NCBI RefSeq assembly: GCF_001676615.1
Contig: NZ_LYXZ01000008.1
Coordinates: 1-64,000, forward strand
Length of the DNA: 64,000 nucleotides
Source: Labrys sp. WJW
GTDB lineage: Bacteria; Pseudomonadota; Alphaproteobacteria; Rhizobiales; Labraceae
Direction: 5' to 3'
Position numbers and translations under genes: made by a program. This document shows, piece after piece, positions 37,321-46,599 of the stretch; the stretch's first letter is position 1; each line of letters starts with the position of its first letter. A model generated the notes under the pieces. The model was given only the letters and a program-made list of their open reading frames with translations, ran no database searches and had not been told where the DNA came from.

Positions 37321-37748
37321 CCTCGCAAGCAAAGCGCTTCAACCAAGCCGCCCGCATGGCTGAATGGCCTGTCGCGGGCGCTGGAGCTGGCGTCTGGAAA
37401 TTCTGCAGGATTTCCCAGCCTGCGCCGCCAGGGCAGGTTCGGAGATCCTGTTCAGCGCTCCACCGGCCGGAATCGCGGTCGAATCGCCGTGTGAGCCTTA
37501 TAGTATGATAATTCTTAGCGCTTTGATCCAATCAAGATCCGCGCCCTGCAACCGTGAGTTGGGACTTGGTGCAAATCCGCAACACGCCTGTCATTTCTCG
37601 CGCCGGCGCTTGACAGCCGCGTGGCTGCATTCCGTTGGTGCGAACTGGACGTGCTGGCCCTCTCCCCGAACGAGGCGAGGCCTTGCCTGCTGCCTTCTCG
37701 AGCCAGCCGCGCCTGCGCCTGGCCGCGCAAATTCGCGGGGCGGTCAGC
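37321..37748. other. Spacer between ugd and the RND operon
   Basis: In this 428-base region I see no gene. The AT-rich segment 37499-37540 (minus strand GAATTATCATACTATAAGG preceded by TTGATTGG) is the best place for the promoter of the RND operon. No divergent TetR-type repressor, the usual local regulator of such pumps, is present. Confidence 0.5.
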
Positions 37749-39065
37749 TCAGGGTGCCGTCCCCTCGCGCCCGATGCTCTCATAGCGGAAGCCGTGCCGC
37801 TTCATGTCTTCGAGCCGGTAGATATTGCGCAGGTCCACGATCACCGGCCGCGTGAGCAGGTTCTTGACCCGTTCGAGGTCGAGCGCCCGGAACTCGTCCC
37901 ATTCGGTGACGATCACCGCGACATCGGCGCCATCGAGGCAGTCATAGGCGCTGGAGCGATAGTCGACCTCGCTGAGGACCTTGTGCGCCTCCTCCATCGC
38001 CTGGGGATCATAGGCCCGCACCTTGGCCCCCTTGTCCTGCAGGGCAAGCACGATCGGAATCGAGGGACTGTCGCGCATGTCGTCGGTGTTCGGCTTGAAG
38101 GCGAGGCCGAGCAGGGCCACCGTCTTGCCGGCGATGTTGCCGTCGAGGGCAGCGATGACGCGGCGCGCCATCGCCGCCTTGCGGGCATCGTTGACCCCGA
38201 CCACCGCCTCCACGATGCGCAGCGGCACGCCATGCTCCTGCCCCGTGCGCAGCAGTGCCAGCGTATCCTTGGGAAAGCAGGAACCGCCGAAACCCGGCCC
38301 CGCATGCAGGAATTTGGAGCCGATGCGGTTGTCGAGGCCGATGCCGCGCGCCACTTCCTGCACATTGGCGCCGGCCTTCTCGCACAGGTCCGCGATCTCG
38401 TTGATGAAGGTGACCTTGGTCGCCAGGAAGGCGTTGGCGGCATATTTGATCAGTTCGGAGGTCCGCCGGGCCGTGAACAGCAGCGGCCCCTGATTGAGAT
38501 GGAGCGGGCGATAGACCTCGGCCATCACCTCCTTGGCGCGCTCGTCCTCCGCGCCGACCACGATGCGGTCCGGGCGCTTGAAATCCTCGATCGCCGCGCC
38601 CTCGCGCAGGAATTCGGGGTTGGAGACCACGCGAACGTCGGCATCGGGCCTGACTTCGCGGATCAGCCGCTCGACTTCGTCGCCGGTACCGACCGGCACC
38701 GTCGACTTGGTCACCACCACGGTAAAGCCCTCGACCGCCGCGGCGATCTCCCTGACAGCGCCATAGACATAGGACAGGTCCGCATGCCCGTCGCCGCGGC
38801 GCGAGGGCGTGCCGACGGCCAGGAACACCACGGCCGCATCGCGCACGGCAGGGGCGAGCTCGGTGGTGAAGGACAGGCGCTTCTCGCGCACATTGCGGGC
38901 CACCAGATCGTCGAGGCCCGGCTCGTAGATCGGCATGCGCCCGGCCAGCAAGCCCTCGATCTTGGCCGGATCCTTGTCGACGCAGGTGACGACATGGCCG
39001 AAATCGGCGAGGCAAGCCCCCGTCACCAGGCCGACATAACCCGTACCGATCATTGCAACGCGCAT
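37749..39065 (-). CDS. ugd: UDP-glucose 6-dehydrogenase
   Basis: It oxidises UDP-glucose to UDP-glucuronate with two NAD, supplying exopolysaccharide or capsule precursors. The protein is 438 residues. The N-terminal Rossmann motif is complete (MIGTGYVGLVTGACLADFGH, near 5-24). The central catalytic stretch GPGFGGSCFPKDTLAL carries the active-site cysteine near 262. The second nucleotide domain has LGLAFKPNTDDMRDSPS near 319. It resembles rhizobial RkpK. It is transcribed alone, with no polysaccharide genes next to it. Confidence 0.96.
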   Translation of the reverse strand: MRVAMIGTGYVGLVTGACLADFGHVVTCVDKDPAKIEGLLAGRMPIYEPGLDDLVARNVREKRLSFTTELAPAVRDAAVVFLAVGTPSRRGDGHADLSYVYGAVREIAAAVEGFTVVVTKSTVPVGTGDEVERLIREVRPDADVRVVSNPEFLREGAAIEDFKRPDRIVVGAEDERAKEVMAEVYRPLHLNQGPLLFTARRTSELIKYAANAFLATKVTFINEIADLCEKAGANVQEVARGIGLDNRIGSKFLHAGPGFGGSCFPKDTLALLRTGQEHGVPLRIVEAVVGVNDARKAAMARRVIAALDGNIAGKTVALLGLAFKPNTDDMRDSPSIPIVLALQDKGAKVRAYDPQAMEEAHKVLSEVDYRSSAYDCLDGADVAVIVTEWDEFRALDLERVKNLLTRPVIVDLRNIYRLEDMKRHGFRYESIGREGTAP

Positions 39066-39182
39066 GACATCAATCCTGTTTGGGCGACTAACCCGTCAGA
39101 GCCGTGTCTACAAAAGGCCCGGCGACATGCCAATGACGAAAAAGGAAAAGCAGCTCTGCCGGAGGGCCTTGCCGAGACGCCT

Positions 39183-39737
39183 CTACGACCCTAGCCGCAG
39201 CGACCAGCCGCGGGCGGAAGGCCTGAGATCAGCGCTTGCCAGTGGGCCAGCCTCGATGCGCCAGAAGGAACGAGGCTCGCTGCCGAGGACATGAACGATC
39301 GCCGCGCGCAGCACCGAGGCATGGGTAACGGCCAGCGTGTAGCCCTCGAACCGCCCGCCATCGAGCCAGGCACCGACCCGTGCAATCACCGCCGCAATGC
39401 TCTCACCGCCATGCGGGCAGGCCTGCGGATCGGTCAGCCACGCCCCAAGCGCTTCGGGCTCGGCGGCGGCCACCGCCTCCAGGCCAAGCCCCGCCCAGCG
39501 GCCATGGTCGCATTCGCGCAGGGCCTCGTCGATTTCAGGATCGAGGCCGAGGGCATGCGCCGTCTGGCGGGCCCTGAGCGCCGGACTGCTCAGGACGCGG
39601 GTCGCCTTGGCGAAACGTCCCTGCTGGTCCCGAGCCGCCTTCTCCCCCCTCGCGTCGAGCGCCTCGTCGAGTGGAAACCCCGCCGCACGCAGTGCGGGCG
39701 TCGCTCCATGGCACAGCAGGATCAGGCGTGGCGTCAT
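39183..39737 (-). CDS. Histidine-phosphatase-family protein with CHG in place of RHG
   Basis: The 184-residue protein belongs to the phosphoglycerate-mutase-like (histidine phosphatase) superfamily. The catalytic motif near residue 8 reads LLCHGAT. The usual RHG arginine is a cysteine, while the histidine is kept. The other family parts are present: VLSSPALRARQTAHAL near 52, ALRECDHGRWAG near 78 and LAVTHASVLRAAIVHVLG near 140 with the second histidine. It sits divergently beside the cobalamin riboswitch and cbtBA. Alpha-ribazole phosphatase CobC of the same superfamily acts in cobalamin synthesis, so a cobalamin-linked role is plausible but unproven. The start at 39737 is supported by where homology begins; upstream codons in frame are not conserved. 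Confidence 0.8.
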   Translation of the reverse strand: MTPRLILLCHGATPALRAAGFPLDEALDARGEKAARDQQGRFAKATRVLSSPALRARQTAHALGLDPEIDEALRECDHGRWAGLGLEAVAAAEPEALGAWLTDPQACPHGGESIAAVIARVGAWLDGGRFEGYTLAVTHASVLRAAIVHVLGSEPRSFWRIEAGPLASADLRPSARGWSLRLGS

Positions 39738-39794
39738 GAAGGCAATTCCCCAAGATAAAGTCGCTTCCAGAATATTGACATATCCGTGACTTGC

Positions 39795-39910
39795 GCTCTT
39801 ATGGAAGAGCTTTGCCAAGGGTGGGAAGCCGGTGGAATTCCGGCACGGTCGCGCCACTGTGAACGGCGGCGCTGCGGCGTCAATCCGGAAGTCAGACCTC
39901 TTCCAAGGCA
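39795..39910 (+). promoter_or_regulatory. Cobalamin riboswitch (B12 aptamer)
   Basis: The conserved cores are readable: GGGAAGCCGGTGGAATTCCGGC (from about 39822), CGCGCCACTGTGA (the GCCACTG B12 box, about 39851-39863) and CCGGAAGTCAGACCTC at the 3' side. The outer stem P1 pairs GGAAGAG (39803-39809) with CTCTTCC (39898-39904). It lies about 40 bases before the cbtB ribosome site (AAGGAG, 39940) and should repress cbtBA when adenosylcobalamin is plentiful. Confidence 0.93.
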
Positions 39911-39951
39911 GCATGACTCGTAACGGGACGCGTAATCCCAAGGAGCTTTTC

Positions 39952-40164
39952 ATGACCACCGCAACTCTGGCACCCGTCGCCCAGCAGCCGATCGCCATCC
40001 CGGTCCGCGAGATCCTGCCCTGGGCGCTCTTCACTGTGCTCCTGGCTGTGCTCGCCATCTATTTCGTTGGCGCCGAACAGGGCGCAACCTCGCTGATTCC
40101 CGGCGTCTACATCCACGAATTCGTGCATGACGCCCGCCATCTGCTCGGCTTCCCCTGCCACTAG
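39952..40164 (+). CDS. cbtB: Cobalt transporter subunit CbtB
   Basis: CbtB is a small single-helix subunit of a predicted B12-regulated cobalt importer. The protein is 70 residues, with one transmembrane helix (ILPWALFTVLLAVLAIYFVG) and the family's C-terminal histidine-rich metal-binding end (HEFVHDARHLLGFPCH). The start is fixed by AAGGAG at 39940-39945; longer in-frame starts fall inside the riboswitch. cbtA follows after 18 bases. Confidence 0.93.
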   Translation: MTTATLAPVAQQPIAIPVREILPWALFTVLLAVLAIYFVGAEQGATSLIPGVYIHEFVHDARHLLGFPCH

Positions 40165-40182
40165 GGCGCATAGGCACACGAC

Positions 40183-40953
40183 ATGGTTAGATCGCTTTTG
40201 ATCCGGGGGATGCTGATCGGCATCCTGGCCGGACTGTTTGCGTCCGGCTTCGCCTGGGTGTTCGGTGAACCCCAGGTCGATGCCGCCATCGCTTTCGAGG
40301 AAAGCCACGCATCCGAGCCGGCGCCCGCTCCGACAGCTGCGCCGGCTCCCGGCGCTGCGCAGACGACCGCAGCCCATGAACACGAGGAAGAGCCGGTCAG
40401 CCGGCCGGTCCAGGCCAGCTACGGGCTCGTCACAGGCATGGTCGTCTATGGCGCAGCGCTCGGCGGCATCTTCGCCCTGATCTTTGCCTTCGCGCAGGGC
40501 CGGATCGGCAGCCTCAGCCCGCGCGCAACCGCCGGATTGATCGCCGTCATCGGCTTCGCCGCCATCATGGTGGTGCCGCAGATCAAATATCCTGCCAATC
40601 CGCCGGCCGTCGGCAATCCCGACACGATCGGTCTGCGCACCGCCTTCTATTTCGGCTTGATCCTGCTGTCCCTCGTGACGATGGCTGCGGCTCTCGGCAC
40701 CGCGAACCGGCTCGCTGCCAGCCTCGGCCGCTGGAACGCCAACCTCGTGGGGGCGGCAGCCTATCTGGTGGTGATGGTGGTGGCCATGCAGATCCTGCCG
40801 ACGGTCAACGACATCCCAGCCGATTTTTCGGCCACGGTGTTGTGGAAGTTCCGCATCGCCTCGCTCGGCATTCATGCCGTGCTGTGGGCGACGCTCGGGA
40901 TCGCCTTCGGCATTGCAGCACAAAAACTGCTGCAAGCCCGCGCCAGCCGCTGA
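40183..40953 (+). CDS. cbtA: Cobalt transporter subunit CbtA
   Basis: CbtA is the multi-helix membrane subunit of the CbtAB cobalt transporter. The 256-residue protein has five to six hydrophobic helices. A Pro/Ala-rich loop after helix 1 (about 46-75) ends in AAHEHEEEP, a likely metal-collecting site. Conserved segments are LIRGMLIGILAGLFASGFAWVFGEP at the N-terminus, VPQIKYPANPPAVGNPDTIG near 130 and LPTVNDIPADFSATVLWKFR near 205. It is controlled by the upstream cobalamin riboswitch together with cbtB. Cobalt taken up could feed the CobST chelatase encoded 1.4 kb downstream. Confidence 0.93.
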   Translation: MVRSLLIRGMLIGILAGLFASGFAWVFGEPQVDAAIAFEESHASEPAPAPTAAPAPGAAQTTAAHEHEEEPVSRPVQASYGLVTGMVVYGAALGGIFALIFAFAQGRIGSLSPRATAGLIAVIGFAAIMVVPQIKYPANPPAVGNPDTIGLRTAFYFGLILLSLVTMAAALGTANRLAASLGRWNANLVGAAAYLVVMVVAMQILPTVNDIPADFSATVLWKFRIASLGIHAVLWATLGIAFGIAAQKLLQARASR

Positions 40954-41076
40954 CAAGAGGCCGGCCAACCGCGGCAAACGTCGCATTTTTACAACACCGA
41001 CCCGATTTTGGGGCGGTTTTCAAAATTTATTTCATTTCGCACTTGCGAAATGAACCGATGAGGATCACTTTAGGGA

Positions 41077-41170
41077 CGTGGCGGATGCGCCTTTGCGCTC
41101 CCCCACTGCCCTCCTTGGGCGTTTCCTCCCTAAGACTTGGGCCGCCATTGGGCGGCCTCTTTCTTTTTTG
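41077..41170 (+). ncRNA. Candidate small RNA with two anti-Shine-Dalgarno loops (alpha-r14-like)
   Basis: The intergenic stretch ends in a strong intrinsic terminator: GGCCGCC (41140-41146), loop ATTG, GGCGGCC (41151-41157), then TCTTTCTTTTTT. Two CCUCC motifs precede it (CCCTCCTT at 41109, TTTCCTCCCT at 41122) in likely single-stranded loops. Candidate promoter boxes are CTTGCG at 41042 and an AC/T-rich box near 41066. Rhizobial alpha-r14 family RNAs have just this plan of CCUCC loops plus a GC-rich terminator and bind ribosome sites of target mRNAs. The 5' end is estimated. The alternative is only a leftover cbtA terminator. Confidence 0.5.
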
Positions 41171-41227
41171 GGTCGACAGACCCCATATTTCAGATTGTGC
41201 AGCGGCATTCCACCTTCGATTAACCCT

Positions 41228-41428
41228 AGAGCAAAGCGCGTTCAGGTGTGAACGCTTATTTGCTCTAACTCATTGTTTCGACGCGTCTTTGCGATTCCAG
41301 GTGATTCGGTCTAATCGCAAAACGCTATAGAGCAAAGCGTGTTCAGGTATGAACGCTTGTCGCTCTCGCTGTTTGGTTTTACGCGTCTTTGCGATTTGAC
41401 GTGCTTCGTTCGAATTACAAAACGCTCT
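41228..41428. repeat. Dispersed palindromic repeat R1 (two tandem copies)
   Basis: The order is AGAGCAAAGCGCGTTCAGG...-type hairpin (41228-41266), GCGATT-type hairpin (41281-41326), then both again with changes (41327-41366 and 41381-41428). The two copies differ at several positions, so they are not a recent duplication. They fill most of the space before the J-domain gene. Confidence 0.85.
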
Positions 41429-41482
41429 TGCGTCCAAGCTCGCGCTTGCCCATTTGTGTTCACCCTCGCATAGTGTGTCATT

Positions 41483-42097
41483 ATGGATCTGGACTCGCCC
41501 TTGTTTGATCGCATCCGGGTGCGCCCAAGGGCCGAAGAGGTCCAGCCGGCGAGCGTACGGCTATGCGAACATGCCGGTTGCCGGAACGCCGGCGAATTTC
41601 GTGCGCCCAAGGGGCGCAACCGCGAAGGCCAGTTCTGGCATTTCTGCCTGGAACACGTGCGCGACTACAACAAGACCTATAATTATTTCGCCGGCCTGCC
41701 GGACGACTCGGTCAGCGCCTATCAGCGCGATGCGGCCACCGGCCATCGCCCGACCTGGACGATGGGGGTCAATCCCTGGTCCAAGAAGCGCGGCGAAGGG
41801 CCGCAACCCGGCCCCGAGATCCATGACGGCTTCGGTTTCTTCGACGAGGATCACGGCTTCCGCCGCCCGCAAGGAACGCCCGAACCCGAGGGACGACGGC
41901 TGAAATTGCTGGAGCGCAAGGCCCTTGACGCGCTCGATCTGCCGGAAACCGCCAGCGGCCCCGAAATCAAGGCGCGCTACAAGACGCTGGTCAAACGTCT
42001 CCATCCCGATGCCAATGGCGGGGACCGATCCAGCGAAGATAAATTGCGCGGGATCATCCAGGCCTATAATACGCTGCGTAGCGCCGGGCTCTGCTGA
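41483..42097 (+). CDS. J-domain (DnaJ-like) protein
   Basis: The protein is 204 residues. The C-terminal part (about 140-204) is a J domain with the HPD tripeptide in LVKRLHPDANGGDRS. J domains stimulate the ATPase of DnaK-type chaperones. The N-terminal part has CEHAGCRNAGEFRAPKGRNR and a later FCLEHVRDYN; the spaced cysteines and histidines suggest a small zinc-binding site. A proteobacterial family with this N-terminal part and C-terminal J domain is often found next to cobS, as here. It carries no Gly/Phe-rich or zinc-finger DnaJ core, so it is not the housekeeping DnaJ. Confidence 0.85.
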   Translation: MDLDSPLFDRIRVRPRAEEVQPASVRLCEHAGCRNAGEFRAPKGRNREGQFWHFCLEHVRDYNKTYNYFAGLPDDSVSAYQRDAATGHRPTWTMGVNPWSKKRGEGPQPGPEIHDGFGFFDEDHGFRRPQGTPEPEGRRLKLLERKALDALDLPETASGPEIKARYKTLVKRLHPDANGGDRSSEDKLRGIIQAYNTLRSAGLC

Positions 42098-42222
42098 GCG
42101 CCCGCAACACCGGCGAGGCTTCCGGGCTTGGAGCGTGTCCAATCCGGGAAATCTCCGCCAGATCGTCGAGACGATGTCGAGCGTCCCATGCCCCGCCTGG
42201 CGAGACAGGGAAATTCGGCCAA

Positions 42223-42307
42223 GGCGTTTTGTGATTTGAATGACCAGCTTCAAATCGCAAAGACGCGTCGAACCAGGGAGTTGGAGTAGAAGTGCGCTTT
42301 TACTCCA
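42223..42307. repeat. Dispersed palindromic repeat R1
   Basis: GGCGTTTTGTGATTTGAA pairs with TTCAAATCGCAAAGACGC (to about 42267), followed by GTTGGAGTAGAAGTGCGC...TACTCCA. It lies in the 282-base gap between the J-domain gene and cobS, which otherwise shows nothing clear. Confidence 0.75.
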
Positions 42308-42379
42308 GGGGCGGCATCGTCCGGCCCGCTGGAACTGATTGTCGGCTGCGCCGTCCTGGCGCGAGCCAAGGAAGGCATA

Positions 42380-43366
42380 ATGACTGACGCAACGACACCG
42401 GCCAATCTGCCGGACATCATGGTTTCGGCCAAAAAGTTGTTTGGTTTCGATACGGATCTCGAAGTACCGGCCTATTCCCAATCCTCCGACCACGTCCCGG
42501 ACCTCGATCCCGATTATCTTTTCGACAAGCCGACGACGCTGGCGATCCTGGCGGGCTTTGCCCATAATCGCCGCGTGATGGTGACGGGCTATCACGGCAC
42601 GGGCAAATCGACGCATATCGAGCAGGTCGCCGCCCGTCTCAACTGGCCCTGCGTGCGCATCAATCTCGACAGCCATGTCTCGCGTATCGACCTCGTCGGC
42701 AAGGACGCGATCGTCCTCAAGGACGGCAAGCAGGTCACCGAGTTCCGCGACGGCATGCTGCCCTGGGCCCTGCAGAACAACATCGCCCTGGTGTTCGACG
42801 AATATGACGCCGGTCGTCCCGACGTGATGTTCGTGATCCAGCGCGTGCTGGAAATCTCGGGCAAGCTCACCTTGCTCGACCAGAAGCGCGTGATCCGCCC
42901 TCATCCGGCCTTCCGCCTGTTCGCCACCACCAACACGGTGGGCCTGGGCGACACTTCCGGCCTCTATCACGGCACCCAGCAGATCAACCAGGGCCAGATG
43001 GACCGCTGGTCGATCGTCACCACGCTGAACTATCTGCCGCATGACAAGGAAGTCGACATCGTGCTGGCCAAGGCCAAGCACTATCAGAAGAGCCCGAACG
43101 GCCGCGACATCGTCAACAAGATGGTGCGCGTCGCCGATCTCACCCGCAACGCCTTCATGAACGGTGACCTCTCCACCGTGATGTCGCCGCGCACGGTGCT
43201 GACCTGGGCCGAGAACGCCAATATCTTCCACGATATCGGCTTTGCCTTCCGTGTTACCTTCCTCAACAAGTGCGACGAGCTCGAACGCAGCCTCGTGGCC
43301 GAGTTCTACCAGCGCGCCTTCGGGGCCGAGCTGGCCGAAAGCTCGGTGAACGTCGCGCTGACGTGA
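42380..43366 (+). CDS. cobS: Aerobic cobaltochelatase subunit CobS
   Basis: CobS is an AAA+ ATPase ring that, with CobT and CobN, inserts cobalt into hydrogenobyrinic acid diamide in aerobic B12 synthesis. The protein is 328 residues, the standard size. Walker A is GYHGTGKST near 70-78, Walker B is [10 protein letters not shown] near 135-144, and the sensor region [15 protein letters not shown] is near 178-192. The N-terminal [16 protein letters not shown] is characteristic of CobS. cobT follows after an R2 palindrome. cobN is not in the window. Confidence 0.97.
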   Translation: MTDATTPANLPDIMVSAKKLFGFDTDLEVPAYSQSSDHVPDLDPDYLFDKPTTLAILAGFAHNRRVMVTGYHGTGKSTHIEQVAARLNWPCVRINLDSHVSRIDLVGKDAIVLKDGKQVTEFRDGMLPWALQNNIALVFDEYDAGRPDVMFVIQRVLEISGKLTLLDQKRVIRPHPAFRLFATTNTVGLGDTSGLYHGTQQINQGQMDRWSIVTTLNYLPHDKEVDIVLAKAKHYQKSPNGRDIVNKMVRVADLTRNAFMNGDLSTVMSPRTVLTWAENANIFHDIGFAFRVTFLNKCDELERSLVAEFYQRAFGAELAESSVNVALT

Positions 43367-43369
43367 TCC

Positions 43370-43476
43370 GGGGGCGCGGACGTCCCCATGACACTCAAGC
43401 GAGTGTCGGACGGTCCGCCCCTGGAAACACCACGCTCGTAAGAGAGGAAGAGCGGACGAGAACGTCCGCGCTCCCA
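43370..43476. repeat. Dispersed palindromic repeat R2 (copy 2), between cobS and cobT
   Basis: The ends GGGGGCGCGGACGTCCCC and GAGCGGACGAGAACGTCCGC are partly complementary. The interior has its own hairpin (CACTCAAGCGAGTG). It is more degenerate than copy 1. It lies between two genes expected to be co-transcribed, so it is probably part of their mRNA. Confidence 0.75.
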
Positions 43477-43490
43477 GGATTGACGGCATC

Positions 43491-45380
43491 ATGACCACGA
43501 CGAACCGCAAGCCCGGCGAAAAGCCCAAGGACGTTCCCAACGACGCCTTCAAGCGTTCGGTGGCCGGGGCCCTGCGCGCCATCGCCCGCAAGCCGGATCT
43601 CGAAGTGACCTTCGCTTCGGAAAAGCCGATGCTGATGGCCGACAAGGCGCGCCTGGCCGAACCGCCGCGCAAGCTCGATGCCCATGTCGCGGCGATCGTA
43701 CGTGGGCAGGCCGATGCGATGGCACTCCGTCTCGCCTGCCATGACCCGGCAGTGCATCGCCGCCACGCCCCGCAGAACGAGCAGGCGCGCAGCGTGTTCG
43801 ATGCCGTCGAGCAGGCCCGCTGCGAGTCGATCGGGTCACGCCGCATGGCCGGGGTGGCCAACAACCTCACCGCCATGCTCGAGGACCGCTATTTCCGCGG
43901 CGGCAAATATGAGGACATCCGTGTCCGCGAGGAAGCCCCGGTCGAGGATGCCCTCGCCTTGATGGTGCGCGAGAAGCTGACCGGCCTCGCCCCGCCCGAG
44001 CCGGCCCGCAAGCTGGTGGACCTGTGGCGCCCGCTGATCGAAGAGAAGGCCGGCAAGGACCTCGCCCGCCTCGACAGCGTGATCGAGAACCAGCGGGCCT
44101 TCGCCCGCGCCATGAACGACCTCCTGACCCATATGGGCTTGTCCGAGGAAGCGCAGGCCGATAGCGACGATTCCGACGATCGCGAGAACGATGCCGAAAG
44201 CGAGCAGGAAGGCGAGAACCAGGAGAACCAGGGCGAGGCCCAGGACGATTCCGAATCCATGAAGCTCGAGGAAACCGAGAGCGAGGACGAGGAATCCCAG
44301 GACGGCGAGACACAGGACGCCGAATCGCCCTCCTCCGACCTGCCGGACGATACCGAGACGGGCGATGCCGAGGAGGCGGCCCAACCCTGGCGGCCGCCCG
44401 AGCATCGCGACAATGAGCGGCGCGCCAGCGACTACAAGGCCTTCACCACCCGCTTCGACGAGATCGTCGAGGCGGCGGATCTGTGCGATCCCGAGGAACT
44501 CGATCGCCTGCGAGCCTATCTCGACAAGCAGCTTTCCAGCCTGTCGGGCGTGGTGGCGCGCCTGGCCAACCGGCTGCAGCGCCGCCTGATGGCGCAACAG
44601 AACCGCTCCTGGGATTTCGATCTCGAGGAAGGCATGCTCGATCCGGCCCGCCTGTCGCGTGTCATCATCGACCCGACTTCCGCGCTCTCCTTCATGCGCG
44701 AGCGCGACACCGATTTCCGCGACACGGTGGTGACGCTCTTGATCGACAATTCCGGCTCGATGCGCGGACGCCCGATCACGGTGGCCGCGACCTGCGCGGA
44801 CATTCTCGCCCGCACGCTGGAACGCTGCGGCGTGCGCGTGGAGATCCTGGGCTTCACCACGAGAGCCTGGAAAGGCGGCCAGTCGCGCGAGAGCTGGCTG
44901 CAGGCCGGCAAACCGGCGTCCCCCGGCCGCCTCAACGACCTCCGGCACATCATCTACAAATCGGCCGACGCGCCCTGGCGCCGGGCTCGCAAGAGCCTCG
45001 GTCTGATGATGCGCGAAGGGCTGCTCAAGGAGAATATCGACGGCGAAGCGCTGGCCTGGGCGCATCAGCGCCTGCTCGGGCGCTTCGAAAGCCGGCGCAT
45101 CCTGATGGTGATCTCGGACGGCGCTCCGGTCGATGATTCGACCCTGTCGGTCAACACCGGCAATTATCTGGAGCGCCACCTGCGCTGGGTGATCGAGGAT
45201 ATCGAGACGCGCTCGCCGGTAGAGCTGATCGCCATCGGCATCGGCCATGACGTCACGCGCTATTACAAGCGCGCCGTCACCATCGTCGATGCCGAGGAAC
45301 TCGGCGGCGTCATGACCGACAAGCTCGCCGAACTCTTCGAGGAAACCGGGGCGTCGGGCTCGCGCCGAGCCGCCGCGTGA
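43491..45380 (+). CDS. cobT: Aerobic cobaltochelatase subunit CobT
   Basis: CobT is the integrin-like partner of CobS. The protein is 629 residues. The N-terminal part (1-220) binds CobS. A long acidic linker at about 222-303 is rich in Asp, Glu and Gln (for example [17 protein letters not shown]). The C-terminal von Willebrand A-type domain begins near 380 and has the MIDAS-like DNSGSMRG near 417, with TTRAWKGG and [12 protein letters not shown] further on. All are standard features of CobT. Its stop overlaps the rhomboid gene start (GTGA). Confidence 0.97.
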   Translation: MTTTNRKPGEKPKDVPNDAFKRSVAGALRAIARKPDLEVTFASEKPMLMADKARLAEPPRKLDAHVAAIVRGQADAMALRLACHDPAVHRRHAPQNEQARSVFDAVEQARCESIGSRRMAGVANNLTAMLEDRYFRGGKYEDIRVREEAPVEDALALMVREKLTGLAPPEPARKLVDLWRPLIEEKAGKDLARLDSVIENQRAFARAMNDLLTHMGLSEEAQADSDDSDDRENDAESEQEGENQENQGEAQDDSESMKLEETESEDEESQDGETQDAESPSSDLPDDTETGDAEEAAQPWRPPEHRDNERRASDYKAFTTRFDEIVEAADLCDPEELDRLRAYLDKQLSSLSGVVARLANRLQRRLMAQQNRSWDFDLEEGMLDPARLSRVIIDPTSALSFMRERDTDFRDTVVTLLIDNSGSMRGRPITVAATCADILARTLERCGVRVEILGFTTRAWKGGQSRESWLQAGKPASPGRLNDLRHIIYKSADAPWRRARKSLGLMMREGLLKENIDGEALAWAHQRLLGRFESRRILMVISDGAPVDDSTLSVNTGNYLERHLRWVIEDIETRSPVELIAIGIGHDVTRYYKRAVTIVDAEELGGVMTDKLAELFEETGASGSRRAAA

Positions 45381-46552
45381 GCTCCCGGCAGCCGCCTCTG
45401 TGGCATCGCGCCCTGTTCGGGCCGATGCCCCTGGCCTACCCCTTGGCGGCGGTCTGCGCCGGCCTCTATTTGGTGGCTGCGCTGTTCACGGCCTGGCTGG
45501 CCGGCTCGCCCGAGAATCTCGCGCGGATCCTCTGGCAGCCTTCGCAGGGGATCCTCTACACGCTCGGCATCGGCGGCCAGGTTCCCTTCACCCAGGGGCG
45601 GATATGGACCTTGTTCACCGCGCCCTATCTGCATGGCAGCCTGCCGCATCTGGCGTTGAACCTGTTCTCGCTGTTTCAGGTCATGCCGATGGTGGAGCGG
45701 ACCTATGGCCGGCTGCGGGCCTTCGTGATCTATGCCATCGGCGGTATTGCCGGGGCCGCCGCCTCGGTGCTGTGGGGCGAGGTGTTTTCCCTCGGTGCCT
45801 CCGGAGCGATCTTCGGGCTGCTCGGTGCCATCGTGTTGTATGGTGCCCGGCGCGGCGACGCCTTCGGCCGGGCCCTGATGACCAACGCCGCCTTCTGGGC
45901 CGGCCTCAACTTCCTCTACGGGCTCCTCAATCCCGGCATCAGCAATGCAGGCCATTTTGGCGGCTTCCTCGGCGGCCTGGCCGCCGCCGTGCTCATCACC
46001 CGTCGTATCGGTCCCTTCCAGGAACCCCGTCGTCTTGCCTTCACGCTTGCCAGCCTGGCGTTGCTCGCCCTGGCCTTCGGCCTTGGCAACACGACCTCCC
46101 GGGTCTGGCAGTTCAGCACGAATGACCAGAACGCCGCGACGAAAAGCGTCGAGGACCTCCAGGACCAAGCCGACGCGGTTCTTGCCGTCGACCCGAACAA
46201 TGCGGATGCCCGCCTGCTGCGTGCCCTCGTGCTGGCCCAGCGCGACGACTATGAGGGCGCTCTCCGGGAAGTGGATCTCGCCATCAAGGGCGGACGCAAC
46301 GACGCCGTGACGCTCAACCTGCGGGCCTGGTCCCTGTTCAAGCTCGGCCGCGCCGAAGAGGGACTGGCGGATGCCGAGGCCGCGGTCAAGGCGGCGCCTG
46401 ACGAAGGCGCCATCCTCGACACCCGCGCCCATATCTACGAAGCCTTGGGCCGGCGCGAGGAGGCGATCGCGGACTACAAGGCTGCCCTGCGCCTGATCCC
46501 GAACGAACCTGAAACCCAGGCGGGCCTGAAACGGCTGACAGGCGGAGATTGA
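45377..46552 (+). CDS. Rhomboid-family intramembrane protease with C-terminal TPR domain
   Basis: This 391-residue protein fuses a six-helix rhomboid domain (about 15-215) to tetratricopeptide-like repeats (about 250-385). The catalytic serine is in [12 protein letters not shown] near residue 141 and the histidine in [14 protein letters not shown] near 192. The [16 protein letters not shown] stretch is typical of helix 2. The TPR part (ALRERWAYE-type helices; [40 protein letters not shown]) is likely to bind a partner or substrate. It starts with GTG overlapping the cobT stop by 4 bases, so it is translationally coupled to a chelatase gene. The reason for this link is unknown. Confidence 0.87.
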   Translation: MSSRQPPLWHRALFGPMPLAYPLAAVCAGLYLVAALFTAWLAGSPENLARILWQPSQGILYTLGIGGQVPFTQGRIWTLFTAPYLHGSLPHLALNLFSLFQVMPMVERTYGRLRAFVIYAIGGIAGAAASVLWGEVFSLGASGAIFGLLGAIVLYGARRGDAFGRALMTNAAFWAGLNFLYGLLNPGISNAGHFGGFLGGLAAAVLITRRIGPFQEPRRLAFTLASLALLALAFGLGNTTSRVWQFSTNDQNAATKSVEDLQDQADAVLAVDPNNADARLLRALVLAQRDDYEGALREVDLAIKGGRNDAVTLNLRAWSLFKLGRAEEGLADAEAAVKAAPDEGAILDTRAHIYEALGRREEAIADYKAALRLIPNEPETQAGLKRLTGGD

Positions 46553-46599
46553 GGGCGGAACGCCCTGGCCGGCGTCCCACCCTTGCCTGATCCCGCTGC

